From NCBI GenBank assembly GCA_025765615.1, contig JAIVFJ010000154.1, positions 62,001 through 126,000 on the forward strand: a stretch of DNA of 64,000 nt, read 5' to 3'. Made by a program: the position numbers and the translations under genes. The notes under the pieces were generated by a model. It searched no databases. It was not told the DNA's origin and worked only from the letters and a program-made list of their open reading frames with translations. The DNA comes from Zopfochytrium polystomum. Lineage: Eukaryota; Chytridiomycota; Chytridiomycetes; Chytridiales; Chytridiaceae. Positions 20,801 to 31,715 of the stretch are shown here, one piece after another. Every line of letters starts with the position of its first letter. Positions within the stretch are counted from its first letter, which is position 1.

Positions 20801-22863
20801 TCATTCCGCTTCAAGCTTCAGCCCTTCAGGTGTACTTTACAGCTATTCCTTTTGCCCCTTCAGAGTCTGAGTTCTTCAAGCTTTTTTCAAAGAAAGTACC
20901 CTCCTTCTGTCCAGCTGCCATCAGTGGTGAAGGGTCAAAGGTCCAATTGGCCAGCATGCATCAGTATTTTTGAGGGCCACTCACATTCCGTTGCCTCAGC
21001 AGTTTTCAGCCCAAACGGACTGCATATTGTGTCTGGAGGTGAAGACAGGACTATAAGAATTTGGAATGCATCTACTGGCCATCAGCTTTTGAGAATTGAA
21101 GGCCATACTGGATTCATATCTTCCACTGCCTACAGCCCTGATGGACAGTACATTGTGTCAGGAAGTGATGATAAAACAATCAGGATATGGGATGCATCAA
21201 CTGGCGTGGAAGTTCGGAAAATGGACGGACACACAGCAGAAGTGAACGCAGTGGGGATAAGTGCAGATGGACAACTGATTATTTCTGGAAGTTCTGATAA
21301 ATCAGTGAGAATATGGGAAGTCTCAACCGGCAAGGAGCTTCACAGGCTGGAAGGACATTCATCTCCAGTCTACTGTGTGTCATTTAGTCCTGATGGGAAA
21401 ATGGCTGTGTCTGGTGGTCAGGACAAAGTTATCAATTTGTGGAACACTGTCTCTGGCTTGCATGTGATGAAGCTCGAAGGACATACATCTGGAGTGAGCT
21501 CAGCAGTATTCAGCCCAGATGGATTGCTTGTCATCTCAGGAAGCAGGGACCAAACTGTGAGCATCTGGGATACTTCCAACGGCAAAAGAACTCAAAAACT
21601 CGTTGGACACGCTGCTCTTGTTGTCTCTGTAGCTGTTAGTCCTGATGGACAGCTTATTGTGTCTGCAAGTCGAGACCATACTGTCAGAGTATGGCGAATT
21701 TCAAGTGGAGAGGAACTATTTAGACTGGAAGATCACACCTCAGGCGTCTACTGCGCGAGTTTCAGTCCAGATAGTCGCTTTATTGTGTCAGGAAGTCAGG
21801 ATAAAACGATTCGAATATGGAACGCTGGTGCCAATCAAGAAAAGAACAAGTTGGAGGGCCATTCTTCTACAGTGTTCACCACATCCTTCAGTCCTGATGG
21901 ACAGCTGGTTGTCTCTGGAGGAAGGGACAAATCCATCAGACTGTGGGATTTTTCAACGGGCCAAGAAATTCGAAAAATGATTGGGACATCCCTCGGCTGT
22001 GTATTCGACCATCTTCAGTCCTGATGGCCGGTTAATAGCATCAAGGGGTGCTGACAAAACAGCCAGAATCTGGAGCGTGTCGACTGGAAAAGAGCTCTTC
22101 AAGCTGGAAGGACATTCTGGAGATATAAGTGCGTTAGCCTTCAGCCCTGATGTGAAGAGAATTGTTGGTGGGAGCGGTGATGGGCTGATTAGGGTTTGGG
22201 ATGCTGATTCTGGAAAAGTTGTGAAGACGATCGAGTCAGAGCCATGCTTTCCTAAGTCCTTGTCCTTCAGTCCTGATGGAAGCCTTTTTGCCTCCGGGGG
22301 AAAAGACGGAGATGTCAAGGTCTGGAGCTCTTCGACCAATGAGCTTCTCCAGAAGATCGATGGACCCCCACAATCAGTGGATTCGATTGTATTCAGCAAG
22401 GATGGTGCTTCTATCCTGACTCAAAGCGAAGACGCGGTGATAAGTGTGTGGGACGTGCAGACTGGGAAAATGTTGGAGGGTCAGAGCCCCACCGCGGACT
22501 CTCAACGTAGCTCGCCACCGGAAGAAAAGATATGGGCTAAAACTGTTTCTCGCCAAACTATCAAATCCTTTGGAGGCGACGCGGGACAGCATGATCAGTG
22601 GCAAGCTGCTTCTGCAGCGTGGATTTTTCTGGGGAGTAGAGCTTGCTTCTGGCTTCCTCCGGAAACTAGAGGAAACTACCAGCTTTTTGGACGAAACTCT
22701 GTCTTCACTCTTGGTGCGGGCGTTTGCTCTGTCATTCAATTCTAGTTATCATCTTGCCTTGGAGGGTAGGGGATCTGTCCAACTGTGGATTCTTCAAACA
22801 CATAAAGAACTATGGAACGTCTCGGGTTTTCGGATTATATCTAAACATTCAAATAAACGTTGA
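17824..22863 (+). pseudogene. PB1-TIR-NACHT-WD40 NLR-like gene, frame broken at about 7 places
   Basis: Second STAND receptor, built differently from the first. Start ATG 17824 opens a PB1-like domain: Lys in KFKKIKI and an OPCA-type acidic stretch YLDPACGDVFVLSCDEEL. Exon 2 starts near 18109. The TIR region (about 18390-18830) reads SYRQATESTIAEKLF, FLDKNCISIGVKWGLDF and, across an intron, DNVLLEWELSLQMNEE with the expected catalytic Glu. NACHT: Walker A GVAGVGKS (about 19330), Walker B VVLVVDALDECG (about 19630), then SGRPEEDIKK. WD40: about twelve repeats from about 20980. Reading frame steps by net +1 near 19612, 19862, 20338, 20590, 20915, 21982 and between about 22450 and 22620. Protein-level conservation on both sides of each step is high, so this is either a very recent pseudogene or a real gene with base-insertion errors. 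The region is more AT-rich than its neighbours. Confidence 0.8.
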
Positions 22864-23004
22864 ATGCGTTTTCTTGTATTCAGCCGAAGGCGCAAAACAA
22901 GTCGGTCAGCAAGCGACCACGAGACACGACAATACACGACTACAAAGCGCCTATTCTTGTTTGGTCAATCTGTTCTTTTCTTCGAGAACACAGACAAGCA
23001 GAAA

Positions 23005-23640
23005 ATGCTCCAAAACGTCTCGACTACGATCGCAGTTTTCTCCAATCCAACATGCCTTTCTGGTGCCGCCGCCTCCGACAACAACCTCAGCGGTCTATCG
23101 TTGATCGCCTCCGTAAATCTAAACGCCTGCCTCCCTTCCCCATGCACGGCCGACACCAACGGCACCATATCCGTCGAAACACTCTGCAACGTTGCAGATG
23201 ATCGCGCTTACGCGTCCCGCGAGTTTGGCGAATCCCCTTCTTTCCTCGGAATCTCCACCTTCGCGGACTTTCGCTGCTCGTTTCTGCTTACAACCGTGTT
23301 CGTCCGTGCTGACGGGCTGTGCCACTCGGTCGGAGATGGCAGCTACCGCGCTACGTTCAGCAACGTAACGTCTGGAGCTGCACCGTCGTTGAAGTTTTGG
23401 CCGGGCAGCGGGGCCTGCCAAGGGATCGTTCCAGGATACGACGGTTTTCAACTGGATCGTTTTGTCGCGTCGGGGTCGCGAAAATGGGGTTCAGAGCGGT
23501 CGCGATCCTCAACGGATCGGAGGTTATCACAAGTTTCGTGTCAGGAGGAAGGGAAGAGGGCAGTTGTCACGGCAGGTGTTGTGGTAGCCCTTGCCGCGAT
23601 ATCTCTTCTTTTCAGGTGTTTTGATTTATTTACCTTGTGA
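23005..23640 (+). CDS. Small Cys-containing membrane protein, copy 1 of a tandem family
   Basis: Family not recognised. About 210 aa with no clear N-terminal signal peptide, conserved Cys (SNPTC, NACLPSPCTAD, TLCNVADDRA, GLCHSVGD, GACQG) and one hydrophobic C-terminal segment (VVTAGVVVALAAISLLF). The Cys pattern suggests a folded extracellular or luminal domain with a C-terminal anchor; this is inference. Compared with copy 3, the stretch around 23460-23560 matches in the neighbouring frame (RAVAILNGSEVITSFV against the NGSYLTTGGSV region) and then returns, so this copy carries two compensating frame changes. An upstream in-frame codon exists, but the homology starts at this Met. Confidence 0.55.
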   Translation: MLQNVSTTIAVFSNPTCLSGAAASDNNLSGLSLIASVNLNACLPSPCTADTNGTISVETLCNVADDRAYASREFGESPSFLGISTFADFRCSFLLTTVFVRADGLCHSVGDGSYRATFSNVTSGAAPSLKFWPGSGACQGIVPGYDGFQLDRFVASGSRKWGSERSRSSTDRRLSQVSCQEEGKRAVVTAGVVVALAAISLLFRCFDLFTL

Positions 23641-24352
23641 TGATGTGAAAGCGCTTTCTAACTTAATCAAGCTGGATCCTAATGTGTGTATAAGTTTGCT
23701 ACAGTTGCTTCTGCTCGTTGTTGTATATTCAAAGGCAACTTTTAAAAATATGGAGGCCTGGGTTGAGACCACCGCTCGCACAAAGAAGTGGCCGAAAGCG
23801 AGAGACTGTTGTGAGGCTGGCTGCTGTACCGGTTCGCCCAGGATCAGGACGCGTTTACTGACGCGAAACCGAGCTGCAAGATGGTGTTCCAGCTGGTGTC
23901 TCAACCGGCAATGCGGCCGACGCGTTCTGCCGCCCAACGAAAAAGTACTGGCAGTTCAATGATGAGTTTATGAATCGCGGTGCGTTCGATTCGTGTCACC
24001 ATGGACGAACGCGTCGGTTAGCATGTGGTCAGAACCTGTGCCCTCACCGGAAGTCTGTCTCCTGAAGCCTCTTGTGGCCTAGTTGCGCCTGTCGTGACGG
24101 TTGCTCGTGATTTTGTGATGTGCTTTTTCCGAGGCCACACAAAAGAAAGGCAAATTGTCTTCTGTATTGCAAGCAGTCAAGTACATATGCAGATACCTAA
24201 ACCAATATTCCGCGAAGGACAGGCTGGAATTATTACCTAAACCCCCAATTTCGTTTCTTTCGTAGATAGGGTGGGACAGACTTCGCATACCGTATCTTGC
24301 TGCAGCTGTCGCAAACTCTCTGTGAAAGCACAAGACACATGAGCTGAACGCG
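23641..24352. other. Intergenic spacer of the tandem Cys/TM family
   Basis: From about 23755 the sequence is related to the spacer beginning about 24861 (both with TGGGTTGAGACCAC and GGTGTCTCAACCG blocks). The 230 bases before the copy 2 ATG are related to those before copy 3 (shared CCGTATCTTGCTGCAGCT). The duplicated unit is therefore gene plus flanks, about 1.1 kb. Confidence 0.6.
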
Positions 24353-24618
24353 ATGCCGCTCAAGACAATCGCTATCTATGCCAATCCGACGTGCACGCTT
24401 TCCAGGGACTCGACCAACACAAGCCCAGGAGGACTCAGTATTCTCACTACCGTCAACCAGACGTCCTGCGCTCCTCAAGCCTGCACCGCCGACGCCACTC
24501 GCAACATCTCCATCGCCATTATGTGCGACGTCACTGATGACCGCGCCTTTTGAGCGTTATGGCTGCTGCGATTCTCGGCGTGATTTTGACGTCACGGGCT
24601 CCTGGCTGCACTGTGTAA
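24353..24618 (+). pseudogene. Cys/TM family copy 2, internal deletion
   Basis: The first 65 codons match copy 3 closely (MPLKTIAIYANPTC, CTADATRNIS, MCDVTDDRAF). The sequence then jumps straight to the 3' end, where GCGATTCTCGGCGTGATTTT matches the segment encoding the last membrane residues of copy 3. About 365 bases present in copy 3 (about 25715-26080) are missing. The join creates an immediate TGA (24551-24553), so only a 66-aa remnant could be made, lacking most Cys and the membrane anchor. Confidence 0.75.
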
Positions 24619-25516
24619 GCTACCTTCACTGTGCCGCGGACAAACAGTCTCCAACAGACAAATCACTGAGGACATTTACAAGAATCACATTCTGACGCCA
24701 ACAAACGTAGGTTTGAGGAAAGAGCTATGGCATAAGTCACAAGATTGGCGAAGCTTCAGATCCAAATAGAGTCACTTGCGAAGGCCATAAAACCCCTTGG
24801 CACTTGCTGTGAACAATACTTTTTGGGAATATCTGGAGTTCTTTGTTATATTAAAGGAAGGATTTGGGTTGAGACCACAGCTGGCACACAGAAGAGGCCG
24901 AGAGTGAGAGGCTGCGGAGAGACTGTCTAAACCGGCCGCAAAACCGAGCCCGGCTGGTGTCTCAACCGTCAATGGGTTCGTGCGGCTCGGTGCACAGAAG
25001 ATCGCCGCCGGCCAAGTGGCAGAGGCGTTCCAGGACAACTTGACCCACATAAGGATCGTTGTTCATTGCCGAGTTCACGACCTGCGGGCTCATGCCGTTC
25101 GCGTGGACGAACGTGTCGGCAAGGATGTGATTGGCGTAGCATCTGGGCAGAATTGCTGGCTGGGAGTTCCGAATTGACAGACGCCAAAGCAGCACCTGTG
25201 CACCCACTGGGGGTCTACTTCTTGTAACTTCTTGTGAACAACTTGTGCCTGTCGTGACAGGTAGTCGTGACTGTGACTGACTGTTTCAGGTGCCTCTCCT
25301 CGTACCCAACTCTTTTTCGCGTCACAACGTGGGCAAATTACACGAACAATCAAGTACTGATAACCAAACCATTATTGGACGTCGGACAGGCTGAAATCAA
25401 TTTCTTCCAGCATTATCGTTGCTTTCCTTGATTGGAAGGACAGCCTTCACGTTCCGTATCTTGCTGCAGCTATCGCAATATTTTCGTGAACACACAAGAA
25501 ACACGGTTTGAACGCG
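24619..25516. other. Intergenic spacer, duplicated block
   Basis: Bases about 24625-24800 are related to those downstream of copy 3 (about 26150-26330; shared ACATTCTGACGCCAAC and AAAGCTTCAGA-like blocks). The rest is related to the previous spacer. On the minus strand 25207-24962 there is an open frame with FVHANGMSPQVVNSAMNNDP that has a degenerate counterpart near 24010-23940. It may be a remnant of another gene carried in the unit. Confidence 0.5.
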
Positions 25517-26146
25517 ATGCCGCTCAACACAATCGCCATCTATGCCAACCCGACGTGCACCCCGACCCGGGTCGTCACCAACACAAGCCTAGGAGGACTC
25601 AGTGTTCTCACATCTGTCAACCAGACATCCTGCGTTCCTCAAGCGTGCACCCCCGACACCACCCGTAACATCTCCACCGCCATTATGTGTGACGTCACAG
25701 ACGACCGCACCTTCGCGTCGCTTCAGTTTTTCTCCGCGAATTTCGTCGGTCTGGCCACCTTCCTCGACGCCCAGTGCGCCTCCGTCTTCACCTCCGTGTG
25801 GGTTCGCGGCGACGGCGTCTGCTACTCGCTCGGCAACACCAGCGTTCGAGCCACCGTCGCCCAGTCCGCTGCTGGGATTATCTCGGCGTCGATGCGAAGG
25901 TGGTCTTCAAGCGGTAATTGCCAGGGCGACTTTCAAGAGACCAGCGACTTCCCTGGAACGTGCGTTTCTTCGGTTGGTCTGGGTGCGCGCGCTTCGGTTG
26001 CCATCAATGGCTCGTACCTCACGACGGGTGGATCGGTGATGAAATCTGCGGCGAAGAAGGTTACTGCAACTTGTGGTTTGATCGTGATGAGTGTTGCGAT
26101 TCTCGGCGTAATTTTGTCATCGCTGGCTCTTGGTTACGCCGTGTGA
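25517..26146 (+). CDS. Small Cys-containing membrane protein, copy 3 (best preserved)
   Basis: 209 aa, single uninterrupted exon. N terminus MPLNTIAIYANPTCTPTRV, then conserved Cys in NQTSCVPQACTPD, IMCDVTDDR, DAQCASV, GVCYSLG, GNCQGD and GTCVSSV. Several N-x-S/T sites (NTS, NQT, NIS, NGS) fit a secretory-pathway protein, yet no obvious signal peptide precedes them. The C terminus CGLIVMSVAILGVILSSLA is a strong membrane segment with only a few residues after it, so tail-anchor or GPI-like attachment is conceivable. Function unknown. Confidence 0.65.
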   Translation: MPLNTIAIYANPTCTPTRVVTNTSLGGLSVLTSVNQTSCVPQACTPDTTRNISTAIMCDVTDDRTFASLQFFSANFVGLATFLDAQCASVFTSVWVRGDGVCYSLGNTSVRATVAQSAAGIISASMRRWSSSGNCQGDFQETSDFPGTCVSSVGLGARASVAINGSYLTTGGSVMKSAAKKVTATCGLIVMSVAILGVILSSLALGYAV

Positions 26147-26601
26147 ATTGCCTGCACTACGCCGCAGGCAGAGAGTCACAACAGTCAAATAAACCACTTT
26201 AAGATCTCAGCAAGACTCACATTCTGACGCCAACCAACTTAGGTTTGGGCTGGAACAGGAACTAACTGTGTAAAGTCACAAGATTAACAAAGCTTCAGAG
26301 CCAGACCGAATGACTTTGCGATGGCCACCAAACCTTTGGCTCTTCGCTGTGAAACCCCATTCTCTTGGGGATAACCCGCAGACGCCACAGAGTAATGTTC
26401 AGATGGGCAAAGCATACAGTATGATTACGGTCAAAAGCTTTGACCCATCGATGAGGAAACGAGGCGATTCAAAAAAGCGCGCATCTGAACTAAAGACATA
26501 TGAAGCTCGTGAAAAATGTAAAGTAAGAAGTAGAACAACTTCGACTTCCTCTCCAAATAGAGTGGAGCAAGAAGGTTAGAGTATCATCAAGGCGCGTATT
26601 A
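26147..26601. other. Intergenic between Cys/TM family and ABCC cluster
   Basis: The first 180 bases are the 3' flank shared with copy 2. The remainder has no convincing frame and abuts the convergent ABCC stop at 26602. Confidence 0.5.
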
Positions 26602-29600
26602 TTACGGTTTCGCCATGCTTGCCCGTGCGGCTTCCTTTAGCGCCGCAAAATTTCTAGTGCCGGTTGCCTCCGCCAGGCCCCGAAACACGGCGCCTTCTCC
26701 TGGCGGCTTTTCCAACAGCGCTGCAGGAGTGTCAAACTCAACGATTGCTCCGTGATTAAGCACCAACACGCGATCAAACGCGGCGATCGTGTTTAGCCGG
26801 TGGGCAATGGAGATCACTGTCGCGTCCGCAAAGTGCGTGCGTAGCGACTCTTGGATGAGGAGGTCGGCCGCCTGATCGACAGAGGCCGTTGCTTCGTCGA
26901 GAAAAAGGAGTTTGGATTTGTGGATTCTGCACGTTCGGTGAAACAATGCTGTGAAGTCAGGACAACCAGGCGTTGCGAGTTTGAAGAGACTGGCTCCTTT
27001 GACTCACATTGCACGGCCAAGACACAGCAACTGCCGTTGTCCGACCGATAAGTTCGCACCGCTTTCTGTCACAGGACCGTCCAGCTTCTCCGGCAAGCCC
27101 GCGACGTATTCTTTCATCCCGACCAGGGCCAGCACCTCCCACACTTCTGCATCCGTGTGCTTGCTGTCGACGTCAAGATTGGAACGGATCGTTCCAGTCA
27201 ACAGCGTTGGCTCTTGAGTGATGATTTGCAGTCGTGAGCGCAGCGTCGTCAGCCCAATTTCGAGAATATTGACGCCGTCGATGAGAATGGTTCCGGCAGT
27301 CGGTTCCACGAGACGGAAAAGGACTGTGAGAAGCGTGGACTTGCCGGACCCTGTGCGTCCGACGACGCCAATCTTCAAACAAATTGTGAACGATTGGTAA
27401 TGAACATTAATGGTCTGTTTGCTGGAGAAGATCGAGACACCAGTACCTTTTCTCCGGGTCGTACTTCGATGGAAAAGTCTTTGAGGACAGCATGGTCTGG
27501 TCTGCTTGGGTAACGCACCTCGAGGTTGGAGATGGTCACAGCTCCAGAACTTGGCCAAGTTAAGTCAGGATCAGTGGGGAGCGTGGTTGCTGCCTCGTTC
27601 GGGATTTCTGTACAGTAGTGCTCGAGGCGCTCGATAGAGTTCATCTGCAAATTGGATGTAGTTGAGGGTGGTAGGTTTGCGTTCAGTTTCAACGTCATTC
27701 ACGAAGATTGACTTCATGTCCAGCTAGCCACCCACCTCCGCCTCAAGTTGCGCAAACATCCGGATCAACAACCCCACGCTTTCGATTACACCAAGCGCGT
27801 ACGTCAACGTCAAGCCAATCGAGGCCGAGTCCACTTTCCCTGTGACGCCGAGGAGTGATATCGCGAGAGTGATGAGAGCCGAAAGCAGCTCGATCCGGAT
27901 GGACACCCAGATCGGCGAAAAGGCGTACAAGTAATTCGGAGAATTCGAGAGGTCAGTCAACAGTCGCTGCCGAGAAATAAAGCGATTCTCCGCCTGGAAT
28001 GCGCGGATCGACGAGAGGCCAGCAAGCGTTTCAGAGATGTGGGCGTACAACGGTGACCGCTGCGTCGAGTCCAGACGCTTAAGCTCAGTGCGGGAGGCAC
28101 GATAGAAGACCATTATGAAGTAGTACACGCACAGCAAGGGAACAATAAGGGCTTTCTTGTGAGATCGATTAGATGTCAAGCTGAGCAAGAAGACAGAAGA
28201 CTCATACCCAAGAGGATAGGAACATTTCCAACAATCAGCGCAAGCGAGCTGATCAAAGTGGCTCCTGTTGAAATAACGATGTAGAACAAATCCCAGATCA
28301 TCATATCTACTGATTCAATGTCTCTGCTGAAGCGGTTTAGGATTCGACCAATCGGCTGTTGTTGAATTGAGATGAAAGAAGGGATGGTTTGAGTACACGA
28401 ATCATCATCGAGGAACAGCTACCAACCTGGCTTTCGAAAAATGACATGGGAGCCGTCATCAAACGCGTCAGTGCAGCGTTATGATAGTATACGCTGGCCG
28501 CAAAGAGGCCACCGATAAGGAGTCCAGTCCAAACGACTTCATAAGTGGACGGAAAACAGTCAACTCAGAGCAGTGAACTGCACGGACGCATTCAATACTC
28601 ACACACTGAGGACGCCTGCACTCCTCCCAGCGCACCGTAAATCCTAATGTACCCATTCAATTCCAATTTGAACCTATCCTGGGCCCACCAACTGAGCCAC
28701 TGGCTTCCCATCACTGTTGCACCCTGCTGCACCGCCGCGAAAATTAGGATTGGAACTAAGACGATCCAACCGCCAGCAGCTTTGAAAAAGTGGATCCACA
28801 CTTTTCTCTCCACACGCCCTGTGACGCGATCCTCCTCCTCGATAATGTCGTGATCTTGACCAGCAGTGACAGCCGGCATCTGTGTCATAGGCTCGTTTCT
28901 TTCACCAACCGTAAAATCGTTTTCGGCCACATATTCCGTTGCGCCGTCCACTGCAGGGTCAGCGGTGCTGCTGGCGGTGGTTCTGTGTGACGCCCTCCGT
29001 GTCTTGTCGGTTTCACCATGTTCACCGACAGTATAGCCGCGCATCATTCCTGCAAGCGCGCCAGCGTCATCTTGGATGAGATCCTTGAATTTTCCTTTCT
29101 GCGCGACGGTGCCTTTGTCGAGGACGACGACCAAATCAGCGTAAGGAAGCAGGTGGAGCTGATGTGTGACGAGGACGACAGTCTTCGATGACAGCGCACT
29201 TTTTATGCAGCGCTCAAAGACGGCAGCGCCCACATGCGCGTCAAGGGCTGAAATTGGATCGTCCTTTGTTTCAATTTTTTTTTTGGCCACATGTGGGTTA
29301 GCTCAGCACTCGAACCATTCGCAAACGCTGCAGAGTACAAACCAAAAGGTAAATGTCTGCATCTTGGTAGATAGCGCGGGCTGTTTTCAAAAGATGGCGT
29401 AAGCCAACGTCCTTCTTAAAAAAAGATTGAATATATGAGCTTACCGAGCGCGACACGCGCTTGTTGCCCACCACTCAGGTTGACACCTTTTTCGCCTACA
29501 AGGGTTTTCCTTCCCGCAGGCAGAGTCTCTAGATCGGCCTCGAGCATCGCCGCTCCAATCACAAACTTCATCCATTCCTCTTGCTGAAGAGGATCTCTGC

Positions 29601-31715
29601 CAGCTGAGCCGCCGGAGAACGATATGTTACCGTCAACAGTCTCGGTGAGGATCCAAGGCTGCTGTGGAGCGTACGCAATTCGTCCTTTGATCGTCACGGG
29701 AGAGACTGGTGGCACAGCGGATCCAGAGAGTGAACCGGCAGAGGAATTTGTAGGCGCTACGACCGTCATTTCGCCGATGATCGCAGACAGGAGGCTCGAC
29801 TTGCCCGCTCCGACCGGCCCGACGATACAGGTGAGTTTTCCCGCCGGAATGGTCAGAGAGAGGTTGCGGAAAAAGGGCTCCAGCTCTGTAGAGGAAAGGT
29901 CAATCTCCTCCTCCGCTTTCGCGTCATATTTTCTCCGACTTCGGGTCTTCCCTGGTGTTTTCGACTTATCGTCTGATGCGCGAGAATTGCTGTCGGAATT
30001 TTTTTCTCCTGGACCAGAGTTTCTCTTACCCTCCTTTGAGCCTTCGTCCGTGCCGTCTTTAAGCTCCGCGTCCCATTTAAACGAGGCGTTATGGAATGAA
30101 ATTGCAGCCCCTTCATCGTCGGTCGGTTCCAGCTTATCCGTCCTGAGTGGCTCAATCTCGGTAGCGAGGAGGAATGATTGGATGCGTTTGAATGATACAG
30201 AAGTTTCGACGACAATTCTGATAGCGCAATCAAGTGTTAGGGTCGGCGAATTCTCATTCGGACGAGTGAAAAAAGGTACTCACAATCCAAGCTGCGGAAG
30301 CTGAAACAGCGGACCCGCAAGAATGGTGTACAGCGACAGCGCTGGAAAAACAACCGCCGGATCGAGGATTTGGCCGGGCGCGTATTGCTTCACCCAAACA
30401 ATCAATCCGACGACCGGCATCAACGATGGAGTGACCTGGCCGAGCGCGATGAACAAACAAAAGATGATGCTGATAATCTTGAGCATGGCCATCTGAGCGT
30501 TGCGGAATCCTGTCACGCGGTTGTAAAAGAAGGGCTCCCAGGCGTGCAGCTTGATTGATCGTATCGCGTACAGCATCTCCCGGATCGCCTTGAGTCTTGA
30601 GTCGCTGGCCGCGCGGTACTTTTGATCCACGGAGTAAAGCGGAGTGAGGGTTCCGCCCTGAATGGCGGCAGACACTCCAAGCACCACGAAGGAGAAGAAC
30701 ATGGCGTTGCCGATGAGGTTGCGGAGGAGAACGATCGTGATGACGACTGTCGGAGCGGCATAGTGGAAGAGATTTAGAGGTCTTCGGAGGGAAACAACAA
30801 AAAAAGAAAAGAAAACACTCTGGGACCTTGGAGGGGCGTTGCCCAAACGTTGTGAAGTTGCTGGGAAATTTCCGTCAGGCTTTGCACATCCACGTTGATC
30901 AAGTTTAGTATTCGGCCCTTGCTGAAAGTTTGCCGAGCTTCTCCAGAAAGAATCAAGCTCTTCTCATAAATAGCACCCATCAAGGCAGTTCTCGCGTTGA
31001 TTGTTACTGTCCTCACGATTTGTTCGTAGGAACGACCAAACAGCGTGGATAATATCTGGAGCCCAAAGATGGTGAAAGCAATGGACAACCCGTTCGGCAT
31101 GAACAGTTGGGATTTTGCGAATGGATCTGTGTCTGACTGCAAGTAGTAGATGACCTGCTGAATGAAAGTGGGGACTGCGAGTTGAGCGGCAATGGAGAGC
31201 GCATACAGAATCCCACTGATCAGCCAAGTAAAACCAAAGCGCTTGCTGAGAGCCGAGAGGAGCGATGGCGGCCTCCGCGTCAGTTTCCCGGATGTTACCG
31301 AGGGTTCGTGCTTGGCATTTCCGCTTGTGGAGACGCCGGCCTTGCAATGGGTGGCACGAGCGGTTTCAGCGGCGTGGTAAATCTTCAGTTCGTCGCGGAA
31401 CGAATCGAGAACGCTCGAAAGAGTGTCAGCACGATCGCTGTCTCGCATCCCGAAAAGGTCCTGTTTTGATTGTTGCGTTGAGGAAATGATAGTTCATTGC
31501 TTGGCCCTTGTGCAAAATAAATGTCGCGGCAGTACTGCCAGGAGGAGGCTAAGCAAGGCGGCAGCTGCCGGCTGGCAGCCCACACACACCTCTGGTTGCA
31601 GAGGATGCTTGTATCCCCGCCATAGGAGGGGGTCCATCCACGAGACGAAGAGCCACGAGAGCGGGCTGAAGCGGATGGGCCGCTGCGTCTTTGCGAGCTC
31701 CTCCGGCGGCAGCAT
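26602..31715 (-). CDS. ABCC-family (MRP/YOR1-like) full ABC transporter, gene A (intact)
   Basis: ATP-driven export pump of the multidrug-resistance-associated subfamily; substrate unknown. Start ATG 31715; exon 1 (31715-31590) encodes exactly 42 codons ([11 protein letters not shown]...GYKHPLQPE) and splices to [10 protein letters not shown] at 31460. There is no long TMD0, so this is the short YOR1/ABCC4-like layout. Order: TMD1 (about 31250-30290), NBD1 with Walker [10 protein letters not shown], signature [12 protein letters not shown] and Walker B region ending [12 protein letters not shown]2 (about 28800-27750), NBD2 with [23 protein letters not shown] and [12 protein letters not shown]. 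The Asp in place of the catalytic Glu in NBD1 is the normal degenerate site of ABCC proteins. About ten short introns; I found no frame break. Upstream paralogues lie on the same strand. Confidence 0.92.

Noticed and set aside
19612..22024. Programmed +1 frameshifting at stop codons (Euplotes type)
   Set aside because: At 21982 and 20338 the conserved residues (GHPSAVYSTIFSPDG, CHSEIAKLCL) are in the new frame well before the stop codon of the old frame, so the shift is not at the stop. The sites share no slippery motif.
22864..23004. Earlier start for Cys/TM copy 1
   Set aside because: Family similarity begins at 23005 and the upstream part overlaps the end of the receptor gene.
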